NCBI GenBank assembly: GCA_045863195.1
Contig: BTUI01000009.1
Location: 62,001-126,000 of the forward strand
Direction: 5' to 3'
Length of the DNA: 64,000 bases
From: W-Chloroflexi-9 sp045863195
GTDB lineage: Bacteria > Chloroflexota > Dehalococcoidia > UBA2979
Shown here one piece after another: positions 42,856 through 50,548 of this stretch; position 1 is the first letter of the stretch, and each line of letters begins with the position of its first letter. The notes under the pieces are model-generated. The model was not told where the DNA came from. It made no database searches and saw only the letters and a list, made by a program, of their open reading frames with translations. The position numbers and the translations under genes are program-made.

Positions 42856-43953
42856 CTAGCCCTGGCCGGTGCCGGCGGGCCTCCGCCGGATGTCGACGTA
42901 GGCCCACAGCGCGAGCGCGATCGCGAGCACCGCGAAGGTCGCGCGGATCGCGTCCGCGGCGCGCTCGCCCGCGCCCTCGGATGCGGTGGCGTCCACGTAC
43001 AGGTAGAGGACATAGGCGGCGTAGAGGGCGATGAACAGCACGCCATTGAGGCGGGTGATGATGGAGCCCGTCATGAACACCGGCAGGCAGATCACCGCCA
43101 CGCCGATCATCACGATGATGTCGACGTTGATCGCCGTCGCGGACACGGGGATGCCGCCCTCCACCACCAGGCTGCTGGCGCCGACCACGGCGAGGATGTT
43201 GAAGATGTTGCTCCCAACGACGTTGCCGACGGCGATGTCGCGCTCGCCCCGGATGCTCGCGACGACCGAGGTCGCCAGTTCGGGCATCGACGTGCCTGCG
43301 GCCACCACCGTGAGCCCGATCACCAGTTCGCTCACGCCCAGCGCCTCAGCCGCTTCCGTCGCGCCGTCCACGAACCATCGTGAGCCGAGGATGAGCAGCC
43401 CGAGGCCGGCCGCGACACGGACCGCGTCGTAGGCGAGTTGCGAGGCCGACCGGCGCTCCGCGCCGAACGCCTCGCCGTACTCGGCGGCGATCGCCTTCCC
43501 CTCGCGGCGGCTGGAGACGATCGCCCAGCCGGTGTAGGCGACGATGCCCGCGAACAGCAGCGCCCCCTCCAGCCGGCTCACCACCCCGCCGATCGACACC
43601 AGCAGGAGCGCCGCGGAGGCCGCGATCATGAGCGGCACGTCCAGGCGGATGAGCTGGCTCGTCACCACCAGCGGCGCGACCACCGCCGAGACACCGAGGA
43701 TGAACAGCACGTTGAAGATGTTGCTGCCCACCACGTTGCCGATCGCGACGTCCGCGCTTCCATCGAGCGCGGACGAGACGCTAACGGCGAACTCCGGTGC
43801 ACTGGTGCCGAACGCGACGATCGTGAGCCCGACGACCAGCGGCGAGATGCCGAGCGTGGTAGCGATGCGGGACGCTCCCCGGACCAGCGCCTCCGCCCCC
43901 ACCACCAGCAGCACCAGGCCGGCGACGAACAGAACCACCGTGAGCGGATCCAT
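42856..43953 (-). CDS. Calcium/sodium antiporter, CaCA family (YrbG-like)
   Basis: 365 residues with about ten helices and two inverted alpha repeats, the hallmark of the family. First repeat: GTSAPEFAVSVSSALDGSAD then AIGNVVGSNIFNVLFILG. Second: GTSMPELATSVVASIRGERD then AVGNVVGSNIFNILAVVG. The Glu of each GTS(A/M)PE motif is the ion ligand. Extrudes Ca2+ (or K+) in exchange for Na+ or H+. It lies downstream of copB, separated by a strong hairpin. Confidence 0.93.
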   Translation of the reverse strand: MDPLTVVLFVAGLVLLVVGAEALVRGASRIATTLGISPLVVGLTIVAFGTSAPEFAVSVSSALDGSADVAIGNVVGSNIFNVLFILGVSAVVAPLVVTSQLIRLDVPLMIAASAALLLVSIGGVVSRLEGALLFAGIVAYTGWAIVSSRREGKAIAAEYGEAFGAERRSASQLAYDAVRVAAGLGLLILGSRWFVDGATEAAEALGVSELVIGLTVVAAGTSMPELATSVVASIRGERDIAVGNVVGSNIFNILAVVGASSLVVEGGIPVSATAINVDIIVMIGVAVICLPVFMTGSIITRLNGVLFIALYAAYVLYLYVDATASEGAGERAADAIRATFAVLAIALALWAYVDIRRRPAGTGQG

Positions 43954-44044
43954 GGGGGCGTGCGGCTTTCTCTAGAGGTGAGCAGACACGCCTATTCTCC
44001 GCCCGCGTGGAACTCCGCGCACTCGGCCTCCGGTTGCCGGGCGT

Positions 44045-44087
44045 GCTCGTGGCCCGGAGGGCGCTCAGCGCTCTCTGGGCCACGAGC
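44045..44087 (-). terminator. Long hairpin after the copper ATPase gene
   Basis: GCTCGTGGCCC (44045-44055) pairs with GGGCCACGAGC (44077-44087), with an inner stem AGGGCGCT/AGCGCTCT. It starts three bases past the stop of the ATPase gene. No T-run. Confidence 0.55.
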
Positions 44088-44090
44088 GCC

Positions 44091-46337
44091 TTACCGATCC
44101 GTGCCCGGCCGCAGGTCGAGCCGGCGGAGCAACTGGGCGTTCACGGCCACGATGATCGTCGAAAGGCTCATGAACACCGCGCCGAGCGCCGGAGGCATGA
44201 CGACCCCGGCCCAGGCCAGCGCGCCGGCCGCGAGCGGGATCGCCACCACGTTGTAGCCCGTCGCCCACGCCAGGTTCTGCACCATCTTGCGGTAGGAGGC
44301 CGCGGACAGCCGGATCACACCTACGACGGATCGCGGGTCGTCCGAGGCAAGCACGACACCCGCCGACTCGATCGCGACGTCCGTGCCCGCGCCGATCGCT
44401 AGGCCCACGTCCGCCTGTGCGAGCGCCGGCGCATCGTTGACGCCATCACCGACCATCGCCACTCGCAGACCGCGCCGCTGGAGGGCGACGACCTGCTCCG
44501 CCTTGTGCTCAGGGAGGACCTCCGCGAACACCTCGTCGATGCCGAGGTCGGCCGCGACCGCCTCCGCCACGCTGCGCGCGTCGCCGGTCACCATCGCGAC
44601 CTTCACACCGAGCGCGTGGAGCGCCTCGACGGCCTCGCGCGACTTGGGGCGGACCTCGTCCTCCAGGGCGAGCGATCCGGCCACGCTGCCGTCACGCAGC
44701 AGGTAGAGCACGGTGGCACCACGGCGCTGCCACTGTGTAATCGCCGAGGCGGCACCGGCCGGGATCTCGATCGCCCGTTCGCGGAGCCGTCTCGGCCCCA
44801 CGACCTCGACGTTTGCGCCCTCGACGATGCCGCGGACGCCCCGACCGGGGTCGGCGGCGAACGCCGACACCGGCGGGAGCGTGCCCGCGGCCCGGGCGCG
44901 CTCCACGATGGCGCGGGCGAGGGGGTGCTCCGATTCCGCCTCCACCGCTCCGGCGAGGCGGAGCATCCCCGCCTCGTCGCTGTCGGCTGCCCAGACCCCG
45001 GTCACCCGCGGACGGCCGAGGGTTAGTGTGCCGGTCTTGTCGAACAGCACGATGTCCAGGCGCCGCGTCCGCTCCAGCGCCAGGCGGTCCTTCACCAGGA
45101 TGCCGTTTCGCGCCGACACTTCCGTCGAGATCGCGATCACGAGCGGGATTGCAAGCCCCAGCGCATGAGGGCAGGCGATCACAAGCACCGTGACCGTGCG
45201 CGCGATCGCTTCGTCGACGTTGCCGAGGAGTGACCACGCGACGAACGTCACGAGGCCAGCCCCAATGGCGACGTAGAAGAGCACCGCGGCCGCCCGGTCG
45301 GCGATCGCCTGCGCGCGCGAGCGTGACTGCTGCGCCTGCGCGACCAGGCGTTGGATGCCGGCGAGAGCCGTGTCGTCGCCGACCGCATCCACACGGACAC
45401 GGACGGCCGAGCCGAGCGCGACCATGCCGGCAGCGACTCGGTCGCCCTGCTGGCGGAGTATCGGACGGGACTCGCCCGTGAGCATGGACTCATCGAAGTC
45501 GGCCTGTCCCGCCTCGACCGTCCCGTCCGCCGGCACCCGGCCGCCCGGCCGCACGAGCACCACGTCGCCGGCCTGCAGGTCCGCCAGCGACACGAGGCGC
45601 GTGGTGTCGCCCTCAATGCGCTCCGCCTCGTCGGGCAACAGTTCGGCGAGTGCCGCCAGCGCCCCCCGGGTCAGCCCCAGGGCGCGCATCTCCTGCCAGT
45701 GGCCGAGGAGCATCACGGTCACCAACGCCGCGAGTTCCCACCAGAAGTCGAGGTCAACCCAGCCAAACTCGTGCGCGACCGATGAGACAAACGCGACCGC
45801 GATCGCCAGCGAGATGAGCAACATCATCCCGGGCTGACGCAGCCTGACCTCGTCCCACCCGCCACGGAGGAACACCCGTCCGCCGTACAAGAACACCGCG
45901 GAGCCGAGGGCAGGTGAGACCAGTGCGTGTCCGGGCACCCGGGCGAGTGAGTATCCGAGCCAGTGCTGCACCATCTCGCTGAACGCAATGGCCGGAACCG
46001 TCAGGATCAGTGAGAGCCAGAACAGGCGTCGGAACGCCTCCGGGTCATGCCCGGCGTGCTTGTCATGCCCGCTGTGCGCGCCGTGACCGGCATGCTCCGG
46101 CTCCTGGTGGTGTTCACCGTGACTGCTGTGTGCCCCGTGAACCGGTGCCGGGTGGTGGCCGCCGTGCTCGCCGTGGCTCGCGTGCTCTGAGCTGCCAGCG
46201 GTGACGGCGGGCGCGTTCCCGGACCGTTCCGGCTCCACGTGGCAACCGCCCGATGCGGAGTGCCCATCGTGGTCGTGGGGCCCGTCACCGGTGCGGGGCG
46301 GAGCGGGATGCTTCGAGTGGTCGTGTGGCGCTGGCAT
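44091..46337 (-). CDS. copB: CopB-type copper-translocating P1B ATPase
   Basis: 748-residue metal pump. The first 100 residues are His-rich (many HxH and HGEH units) and replace the usual MXCXXC domain. Then the TGES actuator loop, the membrane metal site CPHALGLAIP (Cys389-Pro-His), Asp433 phosphorylation site in DKTGTLT, GDGVNDAPALAQAD, and the MVQNLAWATGYNVV helix. CPH marks the P1B-3 (CopB) subgroup, reported to export Cu. It follows the CorE-like sigma gene by 57 bases; AAAGGAG precedes the ATG. Confidence 0.92.
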   Translation of the reverse strand: MPAPHDHSKHPAPPRTGDGPHDHDGHSASGGCHVEPERSGNAPAVTAGSSEHASHGEHGGHHPAPVHGAHSSHGEHHQEPEHAGHGAHSGHDKHAGHDPEAFRRLFWLSLILTVPAIAFSEMVQHWLGYSLARVPGHALVSPALGSAVFLYGGRVFLRGGWDEVRLRQPGMMLLISLAIAVAFVSSVAHEFGWVDLDFWWELAALVTVMLLGHWQEMRALGLTRGALAALAELLPDEAERIEGDTTRLVSLADLQAGDVVLVRPGGRVPADGTVEAGQADFDESMLTGESRPILRQQGDRVAAGMVALGSAVRVRVDAVGDDTALAGIQRLVAQAQQSRSRAQAIADRAAAVLFYVAIGAGLVTFVAWSLLGNVDEAIARTVTVLVIACPHALGLAIPLVIAISTEVSARNGILVKDRLALERTRRLDIVLFDKTGTLTLGRPRVTGVWAADSDEAGMLRLAGAVEAESEHPLARAIVERARAAGTLPPVSAFAADPGRGVRGIVEGANVEVVGPRRLRERAIEIPAGAASAITQWQRRGATVLYLLRDGSVAGSLALEDEVRPKSREAVEALHALGVKVAMVTGDARSVAEAVAADLGIDEVFAEVLPEHKAEQVVALQRRGLRVAMVGDGVNDAPALAQADVGLAIGAGTDVAIESAGVVLASDDPRSVVGVIRLSAASYRKMVQNLAWATGYNVVAIPLAAGALAWAGVVMPPALGAVFMSLSTIIVAVNAQLLRRLDLRPGTDR

Positions 46338-46371
46338 GCGTCGGCTCCTTTCGAGGACCTGTGTGCCTCTG

Positions 46372-46399
46372 TAGACGCAGCCGCCCCTACGGGATTACA
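46372..46399 (-). promoter_or_regulatory. Possible ECF-type promoter of copB
   Basis: Minus-strand TGTAAT (46399-46394), 16-bp spacer, CGTCTA (46377-46372): an ECF-like -35/-10 pair that overlaps the sigma gene stop and lies about 35 bases before copB. It would let the adjacent sigma factor drive copB directly. Confidence 0.4.
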
Positions 46400-46961
46400 C
46401 CGCCGGCGCCGTCTTGCAGGTGCAGTCGAGACAACCGTGGTCGGCGCAGATGCGGCAGGTCGCCTCGAGCGACTCGCGCAGGGCGCGGCGAGCGCGGTGC
46501 CGCCGGACGTTCAGGTTGTTGACCGTCAGTCCCAACTCCCCGGCCACCTCCTGAGGCGACCGCTCATCGAGGTCGACCGCGGAGAGGACGGCGGCGTATT
46601 CGGGTCGGAGCGCCGGGAGCAGGTCCCGAAAGCACTCGCAGAGGGTGCGCTCGTCCGCTTCGGAGAGATCGGGGACGTCGTGGTTCTCCCCGAGACGCTC
46701 GGTTCGCCGCGCGTGGACGTCCTGCCGTCGGTACGTATCCACGATCGCATTCCGGAGCACCCGGTAGAACCACGCCGCGAGCCGCTCCCCGTCCTCAATG
46801 TCTGGTGCAGATCGCAGGGCGCGCAGGAGCGCGTCCTGGAGGATGTCCTCGGCGAGGTCGGGATCCGCAATGCGGCGTCGGACGAACGCGAGGTACTGGC
46901 CGCGCGCCGCGCTGAGGGCTTCGGCGACCGGGGAGTGGGTATTGTGGTCGTGGACGGTCAC
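46395..46961 (-). CDS. ECF sigma factor with cysteine-rich C-terminus (CorE-like)
   Basis: 188 residues. Region 2 (ADPDLAEDILQDALLRALRS) and region 4 (SPQEVAGELGLTVNNLNVRRHRARRAL) of an ECF sigma factor. A CEC motif (Cys108, Cys110) lies between them, and a C-terminal tail has Cys169, Cys172, His175, Cys177, Cys180, Cys182. A CxC in the linker plus a cysteine-rich C-terminus are features of the metal-sensing CorE group (ECF44), where metal replaces an anti-sigma factor. No anti-sigma gene is next to it. Next to copB, a copper-sensing role is the natural inference. GTG start at 46961. Confidence 0.85.
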   Translation of the reverse strand: MTVHDHNTHSPVAEALSAARGQYLAFVRRRIADPDLAEDILQDALLRALRSAPDIEDGERLAAWFYRVLRNAIVDTYRRQDVHARRTERLGENHDVPDLSEADERTLCECFRDLLPALRPEYAAVLSAVDLDERSPQEVAGELGLTVNNLNVRRHRARRALRESLEATCRICADHGCLDCTCKTAPAV

Positions 46962-47002
46962 CGGTCGACCTGATCCGCTTCCGTGGCTCGCCTGGCCTCG
47001 CG

Positions 47003-47437
47003 CTACTTCTCGCGGGCGGCGGCCTGCGCGGCGGCGAGCTGCTTGCGGAGGTCTCGGAGTTCGTTGAACGTCTCCGTCGCGTCGCGCAGCACGGCCACGG
47101 CGAGGAGGCCGTGCTCCGGGTGCTGCACCATCTGCAGGGTGAACTCCACGGAGACGCGCGAACCATCCTTGCGGAGCGCCGGCACCTTCAGCATCTCGCG
47201 ACGGCCATACCGGGACGGCTGCCCGTCCACCATCACCCGGTCGTAGCCCTCCCAGTGCCGCGCTCGGAGGTTCTCCGGGATGATCAGGTCCAGGCTCTGG
47301 CCCAGTGCTTCCTCGGCCGTAAAGCCGAGGACCTCGTGCGCCGCCTCGTTCCAGTAGCGGATGATCCCGTCCGCGCCGGCCCAGACGGTCGCCTCGGGCG
47401 ATCCGTCCATGATCGTGCGGTAGATGTCGTCGGACAT
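47003..47437 (-). CDS. Single PAS domain protein
   Basis: 144 residues: one PAS domain (IYRTIMDGSPEATVWAGADG, IRYWNEAAHEVLGFTAEEALG, LIIPENLRARHWEGYDRVM, VPALRKDGSRVSVEFTLQM) and a short C-terminal helix. No output domain. The YWN..A..VLG.T..E..G pattern is a typical PAS core; a flavin or haem ligand is not evident. GGAGGG precedes the ATG, and it lies 41 bases upstream of the sigma gene, so it may belong to the same transcript. Confidence 0.8.
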   Translation of the reverse strand: MSDDIYRTIMDGSPEATVWAGADGIIRYWNEAAHEVLGFTAEEALGQSLDLIIPENLRARHWEGYDRVMVDGQPSRYGRREMLKVPALRKDGSRVSVEFTLQMVQHPEHGLLAVAVLRDATETFNELRDLRKQLAAAQAAAREK

Positions 47438-47497
47438 GGCGCGCTCCCTCCGTGCCCGGCCAGCCTACGCCACGAGGCAACTCGCCTGGGCGAGGGG

Positions 47498-48118
47498 CTA
47501 GTGGGTGAACGCGCCGTAGTGGTAGGCGTTGCACACGCCACACAGGCCGTGGCTCGTGTTCGCCGGTGAGATGTGGACCCATCGAGGGACCCAGTCCCAC
47601 CGCTCGACCTCGGATTCCCCGCGCTGGAACCGCACCCGCCGGCAGTGCGCGCACTGGATCACCTGTCCGTGCTCGTTCCGGTACGCCTCCTCCACCTGCG
47701 GTGGGACCTCCACCGCCGCGCCTGGCGGCGACTCGCAGGCCGCGAGCAGGGAGTTCACGACCAGGACGCCGCGTCCGTCCAGCAGGCCGTACACGGTCAT
47801 GCGGAAGATGCGCGTGACGGTCGGACTGGAGCATTCGTACGTGTGCGACCAGGGCTGGCCGGACTCGCGGGCCCACTCCATGCCCTCCCGGTAGAAGCGG
47901 TCGAGGACGGGAGGGATCGCCCGCCAGAGGTTCGACTCGAGCGCGCCTTCCTCGCCAAGGTCGGGGTCGCCGTTCTCCCGAGCGAAGGTGCGCCACGCCT
48001 CGTTGACGTAGCCCAGGCGTCCATCCGACCAGGCGCCGTAGATCACGTTGGCGGAGCGGTCCAGGTCGTCCAGGTCGAACGCCGCGAGGAGCGGTGCGAA
48101 CTCAGGGTCGAGGTGCAT
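47498..48118 (-). CDS. PAS-like protein with C-terminal CxxC/SHGxC zinc element
   Basis: 206 residues. N-terminal PAS-like fold (SANVIYGAWSDGRLGYVNEAWRTFARE, SNLWRAIPPVLDRFYREGM) and a C-terminal cysteine element CAHCRRVR, then RWDWVPRWVHISPANTSHGLCGVCNAYH. The CxxCxxxR...W...SHGxCxxC pattern is a known appendix of PAS and response-regulator proteins and probably binds zinc. GGAGG lies seven bases before the ATG at 48118. Ligand and partner unknown. Confidence 0.72.
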   Translation of the reverse strand: MHLDPEFAPLLAAFDLDDLDRSANVIYGAWSDGRLGYVNEAWRTFARENGDPDLGEEGALESNLWRAIPPVLDRFYREGMEWARESGQPWSHTYECSSPTVTRIFRMTVYGLLDGRGVLVVNSLLAACESPPGAAVEVPPQVEEAYRNEHGQVIQCAHCRRVRFQRGESEVERWDWVPRWVHISPANTSHGLCGVCNAYHYGAFTH

Positions 48119-48201
48119 CGGGCCGCCTCCATGCCGCATGACACGCCCGTCCGGCGTCACCATAGCGGCCGGATGGGGAGGTGGCACATGATTCGAGGCG
48201 G

Positions 48202-49026
48202 TCACGCCTCGGGCGGGAGTCCCGGGCGGATGAGGCGGTCGTACAGGAGGCCGCCGGCGAGCCCGCCGATGAGCGGCCCCGCGAGGTAGACCCAGAAGCC
48301 GCCACGCGGGCCGGGGATCGCGATCTCGCCCCACCCCGCCGCGAGCGCGACGAGCCTTGGCCCGAGGTCGCGCGCCGGATTCCACCCGGCCTGTGTCGCG
48401 GGCGCGAACAGGCTGATGAGTACGGCCACCGTGAAGCCGATGAAGAACGGGGCGAGCCACTTCGGCCGGACGCCGTTCCGGGGCTCGGTCAGGGCGAAGA
48501 TCATGCACACCAGCACAGCCGTCCCGAACGCCTCGATGCCTGCGGCCATCAGCGGGGAGACCAGTGCTTCCGCCTCCGGCCCCGTGCCGAAGATCGCCGG
48601 GTTCGGGAAGTACTCGCCGAAGACCATCGCGGAGCGCTCGGAGCCGGGCGCGCCGCGCTCGATCCCCTCGGCGGCCTCGAACCGCTCGATGAACGGGTGG
48701 AAGGTGGCGAGGACGACCGCGCCCGCGAGCGCCGCGCCCGCGAGTTGCGCTCCCCAGTAGGGAAGGACGCGCGACCTCGGGAAGGTGTCCGGTCGCAGGA
48801 CGGCGACAGCGAGCGTCACCGCCGGGTTCAGGTGCGCTCCGGACACGGCGGCGGTCGCGTAGATCGCGAGCGTGACGCCGAAGCCCCAGACCACGGCCAC
48901 CTGCCAGAGGCCGACCTGGGCGCCGGTCACCACCGCGGCGGCGACTGACCCGGTGCCGAACAACACCAGCAGGAAGGTTCCGACGACCTCCGCGGTGCAG
49001 GCGCGTGCGAGCGAGGTCGAGGTCAC
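48202..49026 (-). CDS. Aquaglyceroporin of the arsenic operon (AqpS-like)
   Basis: 274-residue MIP-family channel with six helices. First half-helix motif SGAHLNPAVT (Asn67), second GWNPARDLGPR (Asn216); the Asp after NPAR marks the glycerol-facilitator subgroup. Downstream of two arsenate reductase genes and overlapping the second by GTGA, it probably lets arsenite leave the cell, as described for AqpS in an arsR-aqpS-arsC operon of Sinorhizobium. No arsB or acr3 pump is in the operon. Confidence 0.86.
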   Translation of the reverse strand: MTSTSLARACTAEVVGTFLLVLFGTGSVAAAVVTGAQVGLWQVAVVWGFGVTLAIYATAAVSGAHLNPAVTLAVAVLRPDTFPRSRVLPYWGAQLAGAALAGAVVLATFHPFIERFEAAEGIERGAPGSERSAMVFGEYFPNPAIFGTGPEAEALVSPLMAAGIEAFGTAVLVCMIFALTEPRNGVRPKWLAPFFIGFTVAVLISLFAPATQAGWNPARDLGPRLVALAAGWGEIAIPGPRGGFWVYLAGPLIGGLAGGLLYDRLIRPGLPPEA

Positions 49027-49664
49027 CGGCCCACCGGCTGGTGCGACTCGACCGCGATCCCGAGTTCCGCGAGCAGCCACATGACGCGGTCGCGGATCTC
49101 GTCACGGATGCGGCGCACCACCTCGATCCCCTGTCCGGCCGGGTCGTCTAGTTCCCAGTCCAGGTAGCGCTTACCGGGGTAGATGGTGCACGCGTCGCCG
49201 CAGCCCATGGTGATCACCACGTCCGCCGCCTCCACGAGTTCGTCCGTGAGCGGCTTTGGGAACTCCTGGTCGAGCGAGAGCCCGAGCTCCGCCATCGCCT
49301 CGCGCACCACGGGGTTGATCTCCCACGCCGGCGCGGAGCCGGCGGAGCGGACGTGCACCCGGTCGCCGCCAAGGGCCGCCGTCAGAACCGCCGCCATCTG
49401 CGACCGGCCCGCATTGTGGACGCAGACGAACAGGACTTCCGGGACGTCCTTCCGGATCGTGCCGCGGGCCTGTGCCAGCGCCGTCAGGCGCTCGCGCGCC
49501 GTGCGCCGCGCGAAGAGCGGCACGAACGCGTCGATGCGCGCTCGGGCGAAGTGCTCCGTCGCCTGCTCCATGTACCGCAGCACGGTCTCGCGGCTCACCT
49601 GGCCGGCGAACTCCGCCGCCAGCAGTTCCGCTTCGTGCCGCAGTCGCTCGTCACGGTCGTCCAT
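49023..49664 (-). CDS. arsC: Arsenate reductase (LMW phosphatase fold) with N-terminal helical domain
   Basis: 213 residues. Residues 1-70 are a helical domain (QVSRETVLRYMEQATEHFAR), then an ArsC domain with the CVHNAGR loop (Cys81 to Arg87) and MGCGDAC (Cys155, Cys159), the redox cysteines of thioredoxin-type arsenate reductases. LDWELDDPAGQGIEVVRRIRDEI closes the fold. The ATG is separated from the upstream stop by one base. It is the second ArsC-like domain of the operon. Confidence 0.9.
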   Translation of the reverse strand: MDDRDERLRHEAELLAAEFAGQVSRETVLRYMEQATEHFARARIDAFVPLFARRTARERLTALAQARGTIRKDVPEVLFVCVHNAGRSQMAAVLTAALGGDRVHVRSAGSAPAWEINPVVREAMAELGLSLDQEFPKPLTDELVEAADVVITMGCGDACTIYPGKRYLDWELDDPAGQGIEVVRRIRDEIRDRVMWLLAELGIAVESHQPVGR

Positions 49665-49665
49665 C

Positions 49666-50370
49666 TCACTCCCCCGCCTGCGGCACGCGGTGCCGCGTCC
49701 GTGGCCGCACGTGCTGGGCGAGCGTGCTGACACGCGCTTCCAGCCGGTGCAGCGCCGCTTCGAAGTCCTCCGGTCGCCCGCCCGCCGCCGGGTCAGGCAC
49801 CGACCAGTGCAGGTCCGCCGGGGGCGCGCCGCGTTCCTCGTGCGCCTGGTCGCACACCGTGACCACGAGGTCACCGGGACGCGCGACCGCACCGAGTTCG
49901 GCCGGGGCGTGGTCGAGGTCCAGGCCGGCGCGCTCCGCCGTCGCGCGTGCCAGCGGATGCACCTCGGGCGCCGGGTGCGTGCCGGCGCTCGCGACGCCGA
50001 CGGCGGCGCCGGAGCGACGCCAGAGCGCCTCCGCCAGCGGCGAGCGCGCCGAGTTCGCCGTGCAGACAAAGAGCACCCGGTCTGCCTCCAGCGGCGCGCC
50101 CCGCTCCGGCAGCATCGCGCGTCCCGCCTCGGTCAGCACGAGGTAGCGACGGCGATGGTCGCCCGCGGAGACGCGGCGCTCGATGAGCCCGGCCGCCTCC
50201 AGGGTGCGGAGGTGGTGGGCGAGCAGGTTGGACGGCACCGCCAACGCCGCTTCCACCTCGGACGGGGCGAGGTCGGTGAGCGCGAGCGCCTCGACGATCG
50301 CCAGCCGGAGCGGTTCGCCGAGGGCGGCGTGCGCGGCCGCGCGGGCCGTGAGGGCGGCGGTGAACTCCAT
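49666..50370 (-). CDS. ArsR regulator fused to an ArsC-like phosphatase domain
   Basis: 234 residues. Residues 1-85 are an ArsR-type winged helix (LGEPLRLAIVEALA, VPSNLLAHHLRTLEAAGLIERR); no obvious As-binding cysteine cluster in the helix. Residues 97-234 are a low-molecular-weight phosphatase domain with CTANSAR (Cys103 to Arg109) and TVCDQAHEERGAPPADLHW. One polypeptide thus couples DNA binding to a reductase-like domain. It heads the operon arsR/C-arsC-aqpS. TAGCCT six bases before the ATG makes the transcript leaderless. Confidence 0.88.
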   Translation of the reverse strand: MEFTAALTARAAAHAALGEPLRLAIVEALALTDLAPSEVEAALAVPSNLLAHHLRTLEAAGLIERRVSAGDHRRRYLVLTEAGRAMLPERGAPLEADRVLFVCTANSARSPLAEALWRRSGAAVGVASAGTHPAPEVHPLARATAERAGLDLDHAPAELGAVARPGDLVVTVCDQAHEERGAPPADLHWSVPDPAAGGRPEDFEAALHRLEARVSTLAQHVRPRTRHRVPQAGE

Positions 50371-50376
50371 GCGGCG

Positions 50377-50406
50377 AGGCTAGTATCTCGCAAGAGATTG
50401 AGTCAA
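50377..50406 (-). promoter_or_regulatory. Promoter and palindromic operator of the ars operon
   Basis: Minus-strand -35 TTGACT (50406-50401), 18-bp spacer, -10 TAGCCT (50382-50377), then six bases and the ATG. The spacer holds ATCTCGCAAGAGAT (50385-50398), an inverted repeat with 5-bp arms, a good position for ArsR repression. Confidence 0.62.
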
Positions 50407-50464
50407 GATGTATCGAGTGATAGCACGCCAGCCGAGGGGCGCACGCCCCCGCTGCCGAGGGGCA

Positions 50465-50494
50465 TTAGACCTCGGGCGGGAGTCTCGGTAGGAT
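50465..50494 (+). promoter_or_regulatory. Promoter of the membrane ferredoxin gene
   Basis: -35 TTAGAC (50465-50470), 18-bp spacer, -10 TAGGAT (50489-50494), about 55 bases before the GTG start. Confidence 0.45.
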
Positions 50495-50548
50495 TCTGCC
50501 GGACTCTGCCCCGACGGCGCGTGCCGTCCGCGCGGAAAGGCTCAGCGC

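Noticed and set aside
47284..47996. A longer sigma or PAS frame running through 46395-47996 on the minus strand
   Set aside because: The N-terminal part is an out-of-frame shadow of the PAS genes; the sigma factor starts at 46961 with a normal region 2.
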